NCBI RefSeq assembly: GCF_900102145.1 | Contig: NZ_FNBC01000014.1 | Coordinates: 1-58,107, forward strand | DNA from: Thermus arciformis | GTDB lineage: Bacteria; Deinococcota; Deinococci; Deinococcales; Thermaceae | Direction of reading: 5' to 3' | Length of the DNA stretch: 58,107 bases | Part shown: positions 21,133 to 30,248 of the stretch, one piece after another | Layout of the letters: the number at the start of each line of letters is the position of its first letter | How positions within the stretch are numbered: position 1 is the first letter of the stretch | Translations under genes and position numbers: made by a program | Notes under the pieces: generated by a model | The model's database searches: none | What the model was told of the DNA's origin: nothing | What the model saw: the letters and a program-made list of their open reading frames with translations, nothing else

Positions 21133-23347
21133 CCTCCTTCACCTCCACCGCTTCGCCGCAAAGCTTCCCCAAAAGCACCTGCTCCCCCTCCTCCCGGGGG
21201 AAGGCCAGGACCTCGGGCACGGGCGCCTCCCGGCGCTCCTTCTTCCACCGCTCCACCGCCCGGCACCACCGGAGGAGGGCCCGGTACCCCTCCCGGTCTG
21301 CCCCCTGGATGGCCTTGAGGCCCTTCTGGGTGATGGAGAGGCGCACGGGCTCCCCCTCCACCTCGCACCAGCCCAGCTTCACCCAGGCGGGCTCGGGGGT
21401 GGGGAAGCCTTCGGGGAGGCGGAGGTCCAGGCGAAGGGTCTCCGAGCCCCGGTAGTACCGCTTGAACTCGGGCACCCGCCGGGTGAGGGCTTCCAGGTAG
21501 AGGAGGAGGCTTTCGGGCCTCGAGGGGTCCCGGCTCCAGGGGGCGGCCTCCCCTTCGGGCGAAGCGGAGGCGGGGAGGGAGACGGGCCCCCGCGTCCGGG
21601 GAAGGGGGAAGCCCGCCTCCTCCACCCGCGCCTCCCGCGCCTTCTTCCAGAGGCGGTGCAGGAGGTGTTCCTTCCGCCACATGCCGAAGAGGTTCATGCG
21701 GGCCGGAGGAGCGCCCTCCAGCAGGACCACCGCCTCCCCCTTGGGGGCGGTGCGCATCTCCTCCGGGGAGAGGAGGGGCCGGGCCACCTCCCGCTCCCCC
21801 ACGGTTCGGCTCGTGGGGATGGGGAGAAGGCCCCTCCGGCTCACCCCCCGCACCTCCTGCATCACCGAGGTCTCCCCCAGGACCTCCGAGAGGCGGGCGG
21901 CGTCGTTGTCGGAGAGGCCGGAGAGGAAGTAGACCCGCTGGGCGAAGGTGCCCTCTATGGCCTCCCACTCCTCCCCGTAGACGGCCCGCCCCTGGTCCGT
22001 GTTCTGCACGGCGATGTGGTAGGCCACCCTCCGGGAGCGCATGGTGCCCAGGTTCTCCTTGATCCCGGGGAGGAAGCCGAAGTTGGGGAACTCGTCCCAG
22101 TAGACGCTCACGGGCACCTTGAGCCTGCCCCCGTTCCGGTTAGCGTGCTGGAGGGTCTTCAGGTCCACGATGCGCTTCAGGAGCTTGAGGAGCACGTACC
22201 CCGAGGCGTTGTCCCCGATGAGCTCCTGGGGCACGCCGATGTAGACCAGGCTGGGCTCGGAGAAAACCTTCGCCCAGGGGACCTCCATGGGCCCGGGCTC
22301 CGTGGCGGCGGCGAGGCCCGGGTCCAGCCAGATGGAGAGGCGGTTCCGGGCCCCGTTCAGGATCCCCGCCAGCTGGTCCTGCCGCATCTCCAGGAGGGTC
22401 TTGAGTTCCACCTGCAGGTAGGGCCGCACCTCCACGTAGGCCTTGAGCCCGGCCACCCCGTCCCCCAGGACCCGGTAGACGTGGGCCAGGGAGTACCGCC
22501 CCTCCACCCCCTCGGCGTGGATCAGGGCCTGGAGCAGGGTCCGCTCGAGGCCCGGGTAGAACTCCTTGGAGTCCGGGACCTTAGGGTTCCGGGGCACGAA
22601 GATCTCGGCGATGAGCTTGGCCTGGGTGATGTCCTCGGCCCCCTCCAGGAAGTTGATGCGGTAGGACCTTTCCCCCCACGGGGTGAAGGGGTAGACGGCC
22701 CGCCCGTGGTGGGCGTAGTAGGTCATGGCCTCCATGAGGCCTTCCCGGTCCGGGTACTTCAGGTCGTAGACGATGGCCGTCCACCCGTCCTTGGCGTCCA
22801 GGAGGAGGTTGGGCAGGTAGTACCCCGAGGTCTTCCCGTGCCCCGGCTTCCCCACCACCAGGGTGTGGGCCACCCGCTGGCCCTCGGAGACCCGGAGGGG
22901 CCTCTTCCCGAGCTGGCCGTACCAGCCCACGCCCTTGGGGTTGAGGTAGGGCTCGAGGTCCCTCTCCGTGGCCCACCGCCCCTGCCCCGGGAGTTTCCTG
23001 GGCCTCGCGGGGCTGTAGACGAAGGGGGCGAGGCCCCCCACGAACCCCAGGACCAGGACGAGCCGGAGGAGGTCGTAGTTGAGCCGGGCCGCCCAGAGCC
23101 GATTGAACTCGCCTCCGCACGGGGTGGCCACGTTGAGCATGCAGGCGGTGGCGAACTCCAGGCCCCTCGCCCCGGGCCTGCCCACGGCCTGGTCCCAGCC
23201 CGCCTCGGCCAGGGCGTTCGCCGCCTCGAGGGCCCCCCGCGCCCCCAGGTAGAAGACGAGGCCCAGGGTGGCGAGGAAGAGGAGGAACCCCAAAGCCCGA
23301 AGGGCCTTGAGGGGGCGTGGGGTCTCGAAGAGGGAAGCGGCCTCCAC
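20921..23347 (-). CDS. virD4: VirD4/TraG-type coupling ATPase
   Basis: An 808-aa protein. Two N-terminal membrane helices (about 15-37 and 92-112) precede a TraG/VirD4 ATPase domain with Walker A GKPGHGKTSGY (about 166-175), Walker B YWDEFPNFG (about 415) and the sensor-like AVQNTDQ. Residues about 600-735 form an extra C-terminal domain. Coupling proteins recruit the relaxosome to the channel and pump DNA. The final roughly 70 residues lie over the next gene in another frame and turn Gly/Pro-rich; either the protein really overlaps by 212 nt or a sequence change removed the usual stop near 21129. GTG start. Confidence 0.88.
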   Translation of the reverse strand: MEAASLFETPRPLKALRALGFLLFLATLGLVFYLGARGALEAANALAEAGWDQAVGRPGARGLEFATACMLNVATPCGGEFNRLWAARLNYDLLRLVLVLGFVGGLAPFVYSPARPRKLPGQGRWATERDLEPYLNPKGVGWYGQLGKRPLRVSEGQRVAHTLVVGKPGHGKTSGYYLPNLLLDAKDGWTAIVYDLKYPDREGLMEAMTYYAHHGRAVYPFTPWGERSYRINFLEGAEDITQAKLIAEIFVPRNPKVPDSKEFYPGLERTLLQALIHAEGVEGRYSLAHVYRVLGDGVAGLKAYVEVRPYLQVELKTLLEMRQDQLAGILNGARNRLSIWLDPGLAAATEPGPMEVPWAKVFSEPSLVYIGVPQELIGDNASGYVLLKLLKRIVDLKTLQHANRNGGRLKVPVSVYWDEFPNFGFLPGIKENLGTMRSRRVAYHIAVQNTDQGRAVYGEEWEAIEGTFAQRVYFLSGLSDNDAARLSEVLGETSVMQEVRGVSRRGLLPIPTSRTVGEREVARPLLSPEEMRTAPKGEAVVLLEGAPPARMNLFGMWRKEHLLHRLWKKAREARVEEAGFPLPRTRGPVSLPASASPEGEAAPWSRDPSRPESLLLYLEALTRRVPEFKRYYRGSETLRLDLRLPEGFPTPEPAWVKLGWCEVEGEPVRLSITQKGLKAIQGADREGYRALLRWCRAVERWKKERREAPVPEVLAFPREEGEQVLLGKLCGEAVEVKEDEVLVRPSLGLGGLRCPGKELHPGGGGGGGEAGHGGGPGAGGGPGPEAPDGGPKGGHGEGRGEGVPAHHG

Positions 23348-23509
23348 CTACCTCCTCCCCCGCGCCCGGGCGATCCACCTTCCTGGGGCCTTAGGGGCCA
23401 GGGGCCGGGCGCGAAGCGCCGCCAAGGCCTCCTCGCTCAGGCGGAACTCCACCCTGGGCAAGGGGTCCCTTTTGACCCACTTCGGTCCACGGTCAATCCA
23501 GCGCTTCAC
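23348..23509 (-). CDS. Small basic protein with RWIDR motifs, 53 aa
   Basis: Starts M(GTG)-K-R-W-I-D-R-G-P-K-W and ends A-P-G-R-W-I-A-R-A-R-G-R-R. It is very basic. The two P/K-R-W-I-[DA]-R motifs are the same as those in the C-terminal tail of the VirB6-like protein encoded directly upstream, whose TGA it overlaps (GTGA). Its TAG is immediately followed by the coupling-protein GTG. It may be a tail fragment that became its own gene or a small linker between VirB6 and VirD4. Confidence 0.55.
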   Translation of the reverse strand: MKRWIDRGPKWVKRDPLPRVEFRLSEEALAALRARPLAPKAPGRWIARARGRR

Positions 23510-25338
23510 TCCTCATCACCTCCCTTCCTGTAAGCGCTCCTGTCAATCCACCTGCCCGGAGGCGGCCCCCCTGCGGGAAGGGTGGTGCCCGAGGGGGTCT
23601 CCGGGGGCCGCACCTCCCGGGCCCGGTCGGTCCACCTTCCCGGGGCCTCAGGGGCTCCCTTGTAGGAGGGGACCTCCCCGGGACCCGTGTAGCCCACGCT
23701 CTGCCCCACCCCGGGGGCGGGCCGCACCACGGCGGGCTCCACACCCTGACCGTACTCGGCCCGGTGCATGTACGGCACCCCCGTCCCGGGGGCCTGGACC
23801 TCCACCGTGCGCTGGTAGGCGGGAGGCACCTCCTGGCCCCCACCGCTTGCGGTTGAAGAGAAGCCTCCGCCGCCTGCGCCCGAGGGAAGGGCCCTCGAGG
23901 GCCCCCCAAGCCCCCGGCCCAGACTCCCCGCGGCCTGGCCCATCCCCTCCAGGGCGCTCGCGGCCCCGCCCATGGCCCTGCCCACGGCCTGGGTCGCCAT
24001 CCCCGTGGCGTAGCTGACGGCCGCCGCCGTCACGGCCAGGGAAAGCCCACCGAAGAAGGTGGCCACCAGGCTGGAGAGATAGCCCGCGATGAGGAGGGCC
24101 GCCGCCATGCCTCCCACGGTCATCAGCAGGGTCTGGGCCCAGGCCTGGAACATGTCCACGAGCCCTTTGCCGATGCCCAGGGCGAAGGTGCCCATCTGGC
24201 GCATTCCCTGGGCGATGGCCTCCTTGGTCATGGTTCCGCACGCCACGGGGGAGAGGAGGGCCTTGCCGTCCGGGGGGACGTTCCGGTAGTTGAGCTTCCC
24301 GTCCGTGTCCACGAAGACCTCAAAGCCGCACACCCGGGGGTCCCACCCGTTCTGGACGGCCAGGTTCTGCAGGGTCTCGGCGAAGATGCGGCGGTTCTCC
24401 CGGAACTGCCCGGTGAGCTGTTCCACGGTGGTGTCCACGATCTCCTTGGCCTGGGAGACGATGTAGGCCGCCGGACGGGAGACCCCGAGCTCCATGCCCC
24501 CCCGCACCACGAAAGGCCCGACGGCCCCCATGATGAAGGCCCACACCACCACGGAAAGCCACCGCCCGAAAAGCTGGGGCCCGAGGCCGATGGGAAGGGC
24601 CAGGCTCCCCGCCACGATGGGCCAGAAGGCGGAGGCCAGCATGAACATGGTGCTGATGAGCACCGTGAGGACCATGGCGATGATGACGAAGGGAACGAGG
24701 AGGAGGGAGGCGGGGTTGAGAAGCTGGGCCGCCGCCCCGATGCCCGCGAGGATCTGCTGGGCCCAGTCGGGCATGTTCGTCCCGTCGTTCAGGCCCGTCC
24801 CCACGAGGTGGACGACGCCCGCCTCCACGATGGCCACGATGGTGAAGAGGGGGTTGATGACCGCCCCCAGGGCCTTGAGGTTGTTGGCGGCCTCCGTCAT
24901 GGCGTCCGCGAGCTCCGTGCGGAAGGTGTTCGTGACGGCGTAGTACACGCCCTGCGTCCCGCCGAAGCTCTCGTCCAGGACCTCCCCGAACCAGAGGAAC
25001 CCCCCCGCCAGGACCACCCGGGCCATGGCCCCCAGGACCTCCTCCAGGCTCCCGTAGTAGACCGCCCGGATCAGGCTCCAGATGAGGCCCACCACGATGA
25101 GGCTCCGCCCGATGGTGTAGGCCCCCGCCTGGAAGTCCCGGAGGCTCGCCTTGAAGAGGGCGATCCAGTCGTTGAGGTTGAGCATGGCGTTGAGGATGCC
25201 CGTGAGGAAGTCCCGAACCCCCTGGTCGATCTGTCCCCGGGGCGGCGGGGGCGGGTCCGCCAGGGCCAGGAGGAAGAGGAAGGGGAGGAGGGCGAGAAGC
25301 CTCGCGCCCCACCCCTTGGGAAGAAGGGCCCGCCTCAC
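23506..25338 (-). CDS. virB6: VirB6/TrbL-like polytopic T4SS protein
   Basis: A 610-aa protein with a signal-like first helix (about 13-28) and roughly seven further membrane segments (about 75-95, 105-125, 190-230, 240-265, 400-425 and 430-450). A periplasmic loop has cysteines in DPRVCGFEVF and PVACGTM. The tail after residue 470 is Gly/Pro-rich and disordered, with APGRWTDR and PPGRWIDRS. VirB6-family proteins form part of the inner-membrane DNA channel. GTG start overlapping the upstream stop (GTGA). Confidence 0.78.
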   Translation of the reverse strand: MRRALLPKGWGARLLALLPFLFLLALADPPPPPRGQIDQGVRDFLTGILNAMLNLNDWIALFKASLRDFQAGAYTIGRSLIVVGLIWSLIRAVYYGSLEEVLGAMARVVLAGGFLWFGEVLDESFGGTQGVYYAVTNTFRTELADAMTEAANNLKALGAVINPLFTIVAIVEAGVVHLVGTGLNDGTNMPDWAQQILAGIGAAAQLLNPASLLLVPFVIIAMVLTVLISTMFMLASAFWPIVAGSLALPIGLGPQLFGRWLSVVVWAFIMGAVGPFVVRGGMELGVSRPAAYIVSQAKEIVDTTVEQLTGQFRENRRIFAETLQNLAVQNGWDPRVCGFEVFVDTDGKLNYRNVPPDGKALLSPVACGTMTKEAIAQGMRQMGTFALGIGKGLVDMFQAWAQTLLMTVGGMAAALLIAGYLSSLVATFFGGLSLAVTAAAVSYATGMATQAVGRAMGGAASALEGMGQAAGSLGRGLGGPSRALPSGAGGGGFSSTASGGGQEVPPAYQRTVEVQAPGTGVPYMHRAEYGQGVEPAVVRPAPGVGQSVGYTGPGEVPSYKGAPEAPGRWTDRAREVRPPETPSGTTLPAGGPPPGRWIDRSAYRKGGDEE

Positions 25339-26885
25339 GGGCTACCCCCCGAGGGCGGCGGGGTGCCGCTTTGCGCTCTCCATTGCCGCGCGAGGATCTC
25401 CAGGGCCTCCCCCGCCGCCACGTACTTGGCCGAGGTCTTCTCCGCCTGGGAGGCCACCTGGCCCATGAGGGCCCGTAGCTGGTCCTCGGCGCTACGCTCC
25501 TGCTTCCTGATGAGCTCCACCAAGTTCTGGTTCACCTGGACCAGTTGCTCCACGGTCATGGCCTGCTGGGCGGCGAGGTTCTTCATCTCCTGCACGGCCC
25601 GGAAAGAGTCCTGGGCCTGCAGGCGGATGAGCTCGGCGAAGCCCTTCACCACCACCTCCGTCACCTCCCGGGTGGAGGGGGCGGTCTGGGCCTCGGAGAT
25701 GAGCTCCTCCGTGATGCCGGGGTCCATCACGCCCCCCGAGCCGGAGCCGCTGGTGCCGCCCGAGCCGGAGGTGCCCCCGGAGCCCCCCGGGGTGTTCTGG
25801 GCCCCAAGGGCGCCTCCCGGGGAAGCGCTTTGCGCCCCCACCACGCTCGCCCCGGAAAGCCCCCCGGTGAGGGAGGCCCACCCCTTGGACACCGCCTCGG
25901 CGATGAAGTTCCAGGCGGCCCCCAGGGTGTCCCAGAGGTCCTGGAGGGTGCTCTCCAGGCTCAGGTTCTCCTGCTGGTTCTTCACGTTCTGGGCCACCCG
26001 GGACTGGTTCTCCAGGAGCTGGGCCGTGCGCTGGAGGTCGGCGAGGCTCTGGGTCGTGGCCTGGAAGCCCAGCTGGGGCACCACCCCGGAGATGAGCCGG
26101 GTCCACCACTCCGGGCCCCAGTAGAGGGGGTCGTCCCCGGGCTTCCAGGCGTCCAGTTCCCGCAACTGCTCCGCCCGCGCCCGGGCCAGGGCGTTCAGGA
26201 TGGCGTTCTTCTGGCGGCGGATGTCGCTCATGAGGTCCGTCAGGGCCTGGTCCACCTGGTCCACCAGGGGGTTGAGCTGGTGGAGGCCAAGCCCCTTGCC
26301 CAGCCAGTCCAGGGCCAGCCCGGTGCCGTAGTAGATGGCCTGGTTCTTGAAGTCCTCCCACATGTCCCCGAGCTGGTTCCAGTAGTTGATGGCCTTCTTC
26401 ACGGTCCGGTGGGCGGTGCACAGCCACCGCACCGAGGAGAGCTCGTAGAAGCCGATGAAGCGGCAGGCCTGGGCGATGAAGCCGTCCAGGTCCTCCATGA
26501 GGCCCTGGGCCTGGAGGTTCTGGCCCGAAAGCCCCGTCCCCTGGACCTGGAGGGCGAGGAGGGCGTAGGCCGTGCCCGTCTTCTCCCCGGTGTAGTCCAC
26601 CTCCAGGCGAAGCGCCGTGGTGCCGCCAAAGCCCCCGGTGTCCCAGTACCGCTTCACCTGGAGGGAGGTGGTGCGGAAGACCTCCCGCCCCGAAGGAAGG
26701 GCCACACCCCTCACCTCGAGGACCCTCTCCCCCGGCTCGGGCTCCACCCGGGCCTCCACCACCAGGACCCGCCCCTCCGGGTAGGTCCCGGGCCTCGGGG
26801 AAAGCCACGCCACCCTCACCGCGAGGGCGGGGAGGAGGGCGAAGGCGAAGGTCAGCGAAGCGATCTTGGGGATCCAAGCCCTCAT
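25335..26885 (-). CDS. Secreted T4SS-associated protein, 516 aa
   Basis: A signal peptide (1-22) is followed by a beta-rich N-domain (about 25-115), a helical body with long amphipathic segments (about 160-340), a Gly/Ser linker (about 360-385) and a second coiled-coil region (about 400-505). Its place between VirB4 and VirB6 is where VirB5-type adhesins/chaperones lie in many systems, but the protein is twice the usual VirB5 length and I do not claim homology. ATG start in an ATGA overlap with virB4. Confidence 0.6.
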   Translation of the reverse strand: MRAWIPKIASLTFAFALLPALAVRVAWLSPRPGTYPEGRVLVVEARVEPEPGERVLEVRGVALPSGREVFRTTSLQVKRYWDTGGFGGTTALRLEVDYTGEKTGTAYALLALQVQGTGLSGQNLQAQGLMEDLDGFIAQACRFIGFYELSSVRWLCTAHRTVKKAINYWNQLGDMWEDFKNQAIYYGTGLALDWLGKGLGLHQLNPLVDQVDQALTDLMSDIRRQKNAILNALARARAEQLRELDAWKPGDDPLYWGPEWWTRLISGVVPQLGFQATTQSLADLQRTAQLLENQSRVAQNVKNQQENLSLESTLQDLWDTLGAAWNFIAEAVSKGWASLTGGLSGASVVGAQSASPGGALGAQNTPGGSGGTSGSGGTSGSGSGGVMDPGITEELISEAQTAPSTREVTEVVVKGFAELIRLQAQDSFRAVQEMKNLAAQQAMTVEQLVQVNQNLVELIRKQERSAEDQLRALMGQVASQAEKTSAKYVAAGEALEILARQWRAQSGTPPPSGGSP

Positions 26886-29425
26886 GCCCGCCCCTCCGCG
26901 AGGTCCACCACCGCCTTGAGGACATCCCCCCCGTACCTCTCCACCAAGGCCTTCCTCCGGGCCGCTTCCTCCTGGGCGCTGGTGAAGAGCCAGTAGTCGT
27001 AGGGCGTGGGCCACAGCTGGAGCACGTCCCCCTCCTTCCGGTCGTCTCGCACCGCCCACACCATCACCTCCCCGTAAAGCCCCTTGACGCCCCCCAAGGA
27101 ATTCCACACGGCCATGGCCCGGTCGGAGAGGCCGAAGACTCTTCGCACGTGCTCCTCCTCCCCCTGCACCCGGAAGAGGAAGACCCAGGTGGTGTTCTGG
27201 AGAATCCTCCCCGCGCTCTCCCCGCTGTAGTCCTGGAGGCTTTGGGTGATGCTCCAAATCCCGCCACCCAGGTGCCGGAACCGGCGGTAGAGCTCCTCCA
27301 CCAGGCTCGCGGCGTAGGGGTTCTTGAACACCTTCCAGGCCTCGTCCAGGACCACCAGGAGGTTCCGCTCCTCCCCCCGCTTCTTCCCCTCCTTCGCCCG
27401 CTTCCAGATGAGGTCGGCCATGAGCACCGTGCCCACCACGTCCAGGCCCTCGTAGGCGTCCAGGCCCTCGAGCTCGTAGCACACCACCCGGGCCGTGCTC
27501 ACGGGGACGGAGGTGGGGCGGTCCACGAAACTGCCCATGGGGGAGTCCCCGGTCCAGGACTGGAGCCGGAGGGCGAGGCTTCGGGCCACCTCCTTCTCCG
27601 AGGGGGACACCCCCCGCCCCCCGATCTCGTCCAGGGTGAGGAGGGTCTTCACCAGGTCGGAGAGCCTGGCCCCGAGGTAGCGCTTCTCCTCGGTGCCGTC
27701 CTCCCTCAGGTCCACGGTGGTGGCCCGCTTGTAGGTCTGGTCTATGGCCGCCTCCAGGATGGCGTTCTCCACCGCCTCCTGGGTGGGGTCGCCCCCGGGG
27801 GGGACCATGGCCCGGAGGAGCTTCAGGAGGTCCCCCTTCTTCTCCGGGGTGGGCTCCACCTCCCCCTCCTCGAGGTCAAAGGGGTTGATGCTGGTGCCCG
27901 CCCCGGGGCGGATCTCCACCATGGCCCCGCCGAAGGCCTCCACCAGGGCCTGGTAGTTCTTGCCCCGGTCCAGGATGACCACGCTCGCCTTCTCGTCCCG
28001 CAAGAGCTCCGAGAGGAGGTACTGCACCGCGAAGGTCTTCCCCGAGCCCGAGCCCCCCACCACGATGCCGTTGTAGTTCCGCATCCGCTTGTCGAAGGGG
28101 TCCACGGAGACCAGGGCCCCCTGGCGGGTCCGGAAGAGGGCCACGGGCCTCGGGCTTCCCGTCCAGGCCCCTGTGGTGGGGAAGAAGTGGGCGGCGTTGG
28201 TCTCCAGGAGGTAGACCTTCTCCTCCGCCACGCCCCCGGAAAAGGGGGCCTGGGCCAGCCACGGGGCGAGGAGGCCGTTCCTGAGGACCCGGAAGGGGTT
28301 CCCCGGAACCTGGCTCAGGGTGCTCACCGCCTGGCTCACCCGCTCCTCCAGGGTCTCCCGGTCCCGCTCCAGGAGGACCAGGCTCGCCCCCACCTGGAAG
28401 ATGTGGTCCCCCGTCTGGGAGACGTGGGTGATGGCCCCCTCCGTCTCCACCTGCCCCACCCGCACGTTGGGGTCCACGTAGGTCCCCGACTGGGAGGCGG
28501 AGTAGTACCGCCTCGCCCGGGCCTTGAGGGCCCGGATGGCGAGCTCGAAGGGCTCGTGGAGGAAGTCCATGACCAGGTAGAAGCGGTCCCCCCCGGCCTG
28601 GGCCAGCACGTCCCCCATCTCCGCGTAGGTCTCGTCCGGCACCGTGTAGAGGGAGAGGACCCCCGCCCACATCCCCCCCACGTAGAGGGCGTCCCGGTAG
28701 GAGTTGTCCACCTCACTCCGGGCGATCTGGGCCCGGAGGGTGGGGGGCCTGAGAGAAGGGATGCGGCGGATGGCCTCCCGGGGGTAGCGTTGCCAGGTCT
28801 GTTGGTACTGGGGCACCTCCGCAAGGGCCAGGGCGGGGTTGAAGTAGCGGTAGAGGACGGCGAAGAGCTCCTGGTCGCCCATGGGGAAGGCGAGGACGCG
28901 GTAGGCGGAAGCCGCGCGGATGATCCGGGTCCGCACCCGCTCCGCCTCCGCCACCACCTCCTTCCACTCCTCCGGGGTGAAGGGCACCCGGCGCCGCTTG
29001 TGCCGGGGCCTGCCCAGGAGGACGCTGAGGTAGACCCGCTTCTCCAGGACCTGCCCCTTCTGCCACCGCTCCCGCCAGGCCTCGTAGCGCCTTTCCTGCA
29101 GGAAGCGGGCCGTGGGGTGGGAGGGCTCGAGGCTCCGGTACCGCTCCACCCGGGCGAAGGGGGCCGGGGAGACCTCCACCACGAGCCGGGCCCGGCTTCC
29201 CTCGGGCACGCCGCTCCGAAGGATGGTCTTGATGACCCCCACCAGGCCCTCCATGTAGGCGGTGCTGGCGAAGAGGGTGGGCTGGAGCTCGAGCCTGACC
29301 CCCACCTCCACCCGCCCGTCGTTCAGAACCACGAGGCCGTCCTGGATCTCCCAGTACGGCAAGAGCGCGGTGAGGGAGTCCTCCCGCGCCCGGGAGAAGA
29401 GGCTACCTCTGGAAGCGCTCGTCAT
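26882..29425 (-). CDS. virB4: VirB4-type T4SS ATPase
   Basis: An 847-aa protein. The N-terminal CagE/TrbE/VirB-like half (about 1-430) is followed by Walker A GGSGSGKTFA (about 453-462), the VVILDRGKNYQ strand, a Walker B-type LLVVLDEAWK (about 680) and SITQSLQDYSG. This is the universal T4SS energising ATPase and the best marker that the cluster is a conjugation-type system. The start overlaps the virB3-like gene by 23 nt. Large antisense open frames over this gene are GC-rich shadows. Confidence 0.93.
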   Translation of the reverse strand: MTSASRGSLFSRAREDSLTALLPYWEIQDGLVVLNDGRVEVGVRLELQPTLFASTAYMEGLVGVIKTILRSGVPEGSRARLVVEVSPAPFARVERYRSLEPSHPTARFLQERRYEAWRERWQKGQVLEKRVYLSVLLGRPRHKRRRVPFTPEEWKEVVAEAERVRTRIIRAASAYRVLAFPMGDQELFAVLYRYFNPALALAEVPQYQQTWQRYPREAIRRIPSLRPPTLRAQIARSEVDNSYRDALYVGGMWAGVLSLYTVPDETYAEMGDVLAQAGGDRFYLVMDFLHEPFELAIRALKARARRYYSASQSGTYVDPNVRVGQVETEGAITHVSQTGDHIFQVGASLVLLERDRETLEERVSQAVSTLSQVPGNPFRVLRNGLLAPWLAQAPFSGGVAEEKVYLLETNAAHFFPTTGAWTGSPRPVALFRTRQGALVSVDPFDKRMRNYNGIVVGGSGSGKTFAVQYLLSELLRDEKASVVILDRGKNYQALVEAFGGAMVEIRPGAGTSINPFDLEEGEVEPTPEKKGDLLKLLRAMVPPGGDPTQEAVENAILEAAIDQTYKRATTVDLREDGTEEKRYLGARLSDLVKTLLTLDEIGGRGVSPSEKEVARSLALRLQSWTGDSPMGSFVDRPTSVPVSTARVVCYELEGLDAYEGLDVVGTVLMADLIWKRAKEGKKRGEERNLLVVLDEAWKVFKNPYAASLVEELYRRFRHLGGGIWSITQSLQDYSGESAGRILQNTTWVFLFRVQGEEEHVRRVFGLSDRAMAVWNSLGGVKGLYGEVMVWAVRDDRKEGDVLQLWPTPYDYWLFTSAQEEAARRKALVERYGGDVLKAVVDLAEGRA

Positions 29426-29720
29426 AGATCAGGGGAGTCGTGTCCTCGTCCCGCTCGGGGCGGTAGCGCTCCTTCTGGGTGAGCCAGGCGATTTCCTGCC
29501 AGAGGCTCGCCCCGGGGAAGCGCATCCGCAAGCGGTCGGAAAACTTCACCGCCAGAAAGCCCGCCACGCCCGCCAGCACCAGGCCCAGGGCCGGGTGCGG
29601 CAGGCTCCCGCCCACCTGGAGCCCCAGGGTCATGGCCACGGCCCCGAGGAAGAGTTGCCAGAGCTCGAGGCCGAGGAGCGTCAGGGGCTGGTAGAGCCGC
29701 CACACCCGGAGCCTGAGCAT
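29403..29720 (-). CDS. virB3: VirB3/TrbD-like membrane protein
   Basis: A 105-aa protein. MLRLRVWRLYQPLTLLGLEL leads into two membrane helices (about 15-35 and 42-60), with a charged C-terminal tail. Size, N-terminal W/Y-rich amphipathic start and position between pilin and VirB4 all match VirB3/PrgI-like proteins. Three bases separate it from the pilin stop. Confidence 0.72.
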   Translation of the reverse strand: MLRLRVWRLYQPLTLLGLELWQLFLGAVAMTLGLQVGGSLPHPALGLVLAGVAGFLAVKFSDRLRMRFPGASLWQEIAWLTQKERYRPERDEDTTPLIYDERFQR

Positions 29721-29723
29721 GGT

Positions 29724-30104
29724 TCAGAAGAGGCTCGTGCAGGCCGAGGCGTTGGCCGAAGCGGTGGCGTTCCCGAAGAACATCTTGGCGAAGTAGGGTG
29801 CGGCGGCGATGATGATGCCCCCGATGCCCGCCCCGATCATGAGGGGCATGGCGTTGCGCCCACCGATGGCGAGGGATATGCCACCCACGGCGAACATGAG
29901 GATGATGATGCCAAGGCCCACGGGGCCTTTCAGGTAGCTCACGATGGTGCAGATGACGTTCGCCACGTTGCCGAAGGCCTGGTCGGCGGGGTTGCTGGTG
30001 GTCTGCGCCTCCGCCACCCCGAAGAGGGTGAGGCCCACCGCCAACGCCAAGGCGAAGAACCGGAAGTGCTCCGTCTTAAGACCCTTAGCCAGCTTCTTCA
30101 GCAC
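29724..30104 (-). CDS. virB2: VirB2/TrbC-like pilin
   Basis: A 126-aa protein. A long signal peptide ends at about residue 33 (VAEA-Q). Two hydrophobic helices (about 55-78 and 85-108) are joined by a short basic loop (GGRNA). Cysteines at both ends of the mature part (ICTIV and SACTSLF) could be disulfide-bonded, which would suit a thermophile pilus. The GTG start has an excellent aggaggtgaag site. It is the first gene of the minus-strand transfer operon. Confidence 0.8.
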   Translation of the reverse strand: MLKKLAKGLKTEHFRFFALALAVGLTLFGVAEAQTTSNPADQAFGNVANVICTIVSYLKGPVGLGIIILMFAVGGISLAIGGRNAMPLMIGAGIGGIIIAAAPYFAKMFFGNATASANASACTSLF

Positions 30105-30205
30105 GCTTCACCTCCTAAGGAAGAACCACGAGCCTGAAGTCTGAAACCCGTCCGCCATGAACTCTTCCGCCCGCTCTCACCCCCTTTCAACCTCATACGA
30201 CTGCC

Positions 30206-30236
30206 ATTATAGCAAAACCCTGCCCTTTTGTGGCAA
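30206..30236 (-). promoter_or_regulatory. Strong promoter of the virB2-virD4 operon
   Basis: Minus strand TATAAT (30206-30211) with an extended TGC in front, and TTGCCA (30231-30236) 19 bp upstream. The leader to the pilin start is about 95 nt, unusually long for this window, leaving room for post-transcriptional control. Confidence 0.68.
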
Positions 30237-30248
30237 CATGAGGGCGTG
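30231..30248 (+). promoter_or_regulatory. TGGCAACATGAGGGC motif at the virB10-like start
   Basis: TGGCAACATGAGGGCGTG ends in the GTG start codon. The same string with ATG precedes the virB9-like gene on the minus strand (34345-34362). It contains a CAACAT that could serve as a -10 six bases before the start. It also overlaps the -35 box of the divergent virB2 promoter. Confidence 0.5.

Noticed and set aside
27149-29482. 777-codon plus-strand open frame over virB4
   Set aside because: Antisense shadow of a GC-rich gene: His/Gly/Pro/Leu-rich composition, no motifs, and the minus strand encodes an unmistakable VirB4.
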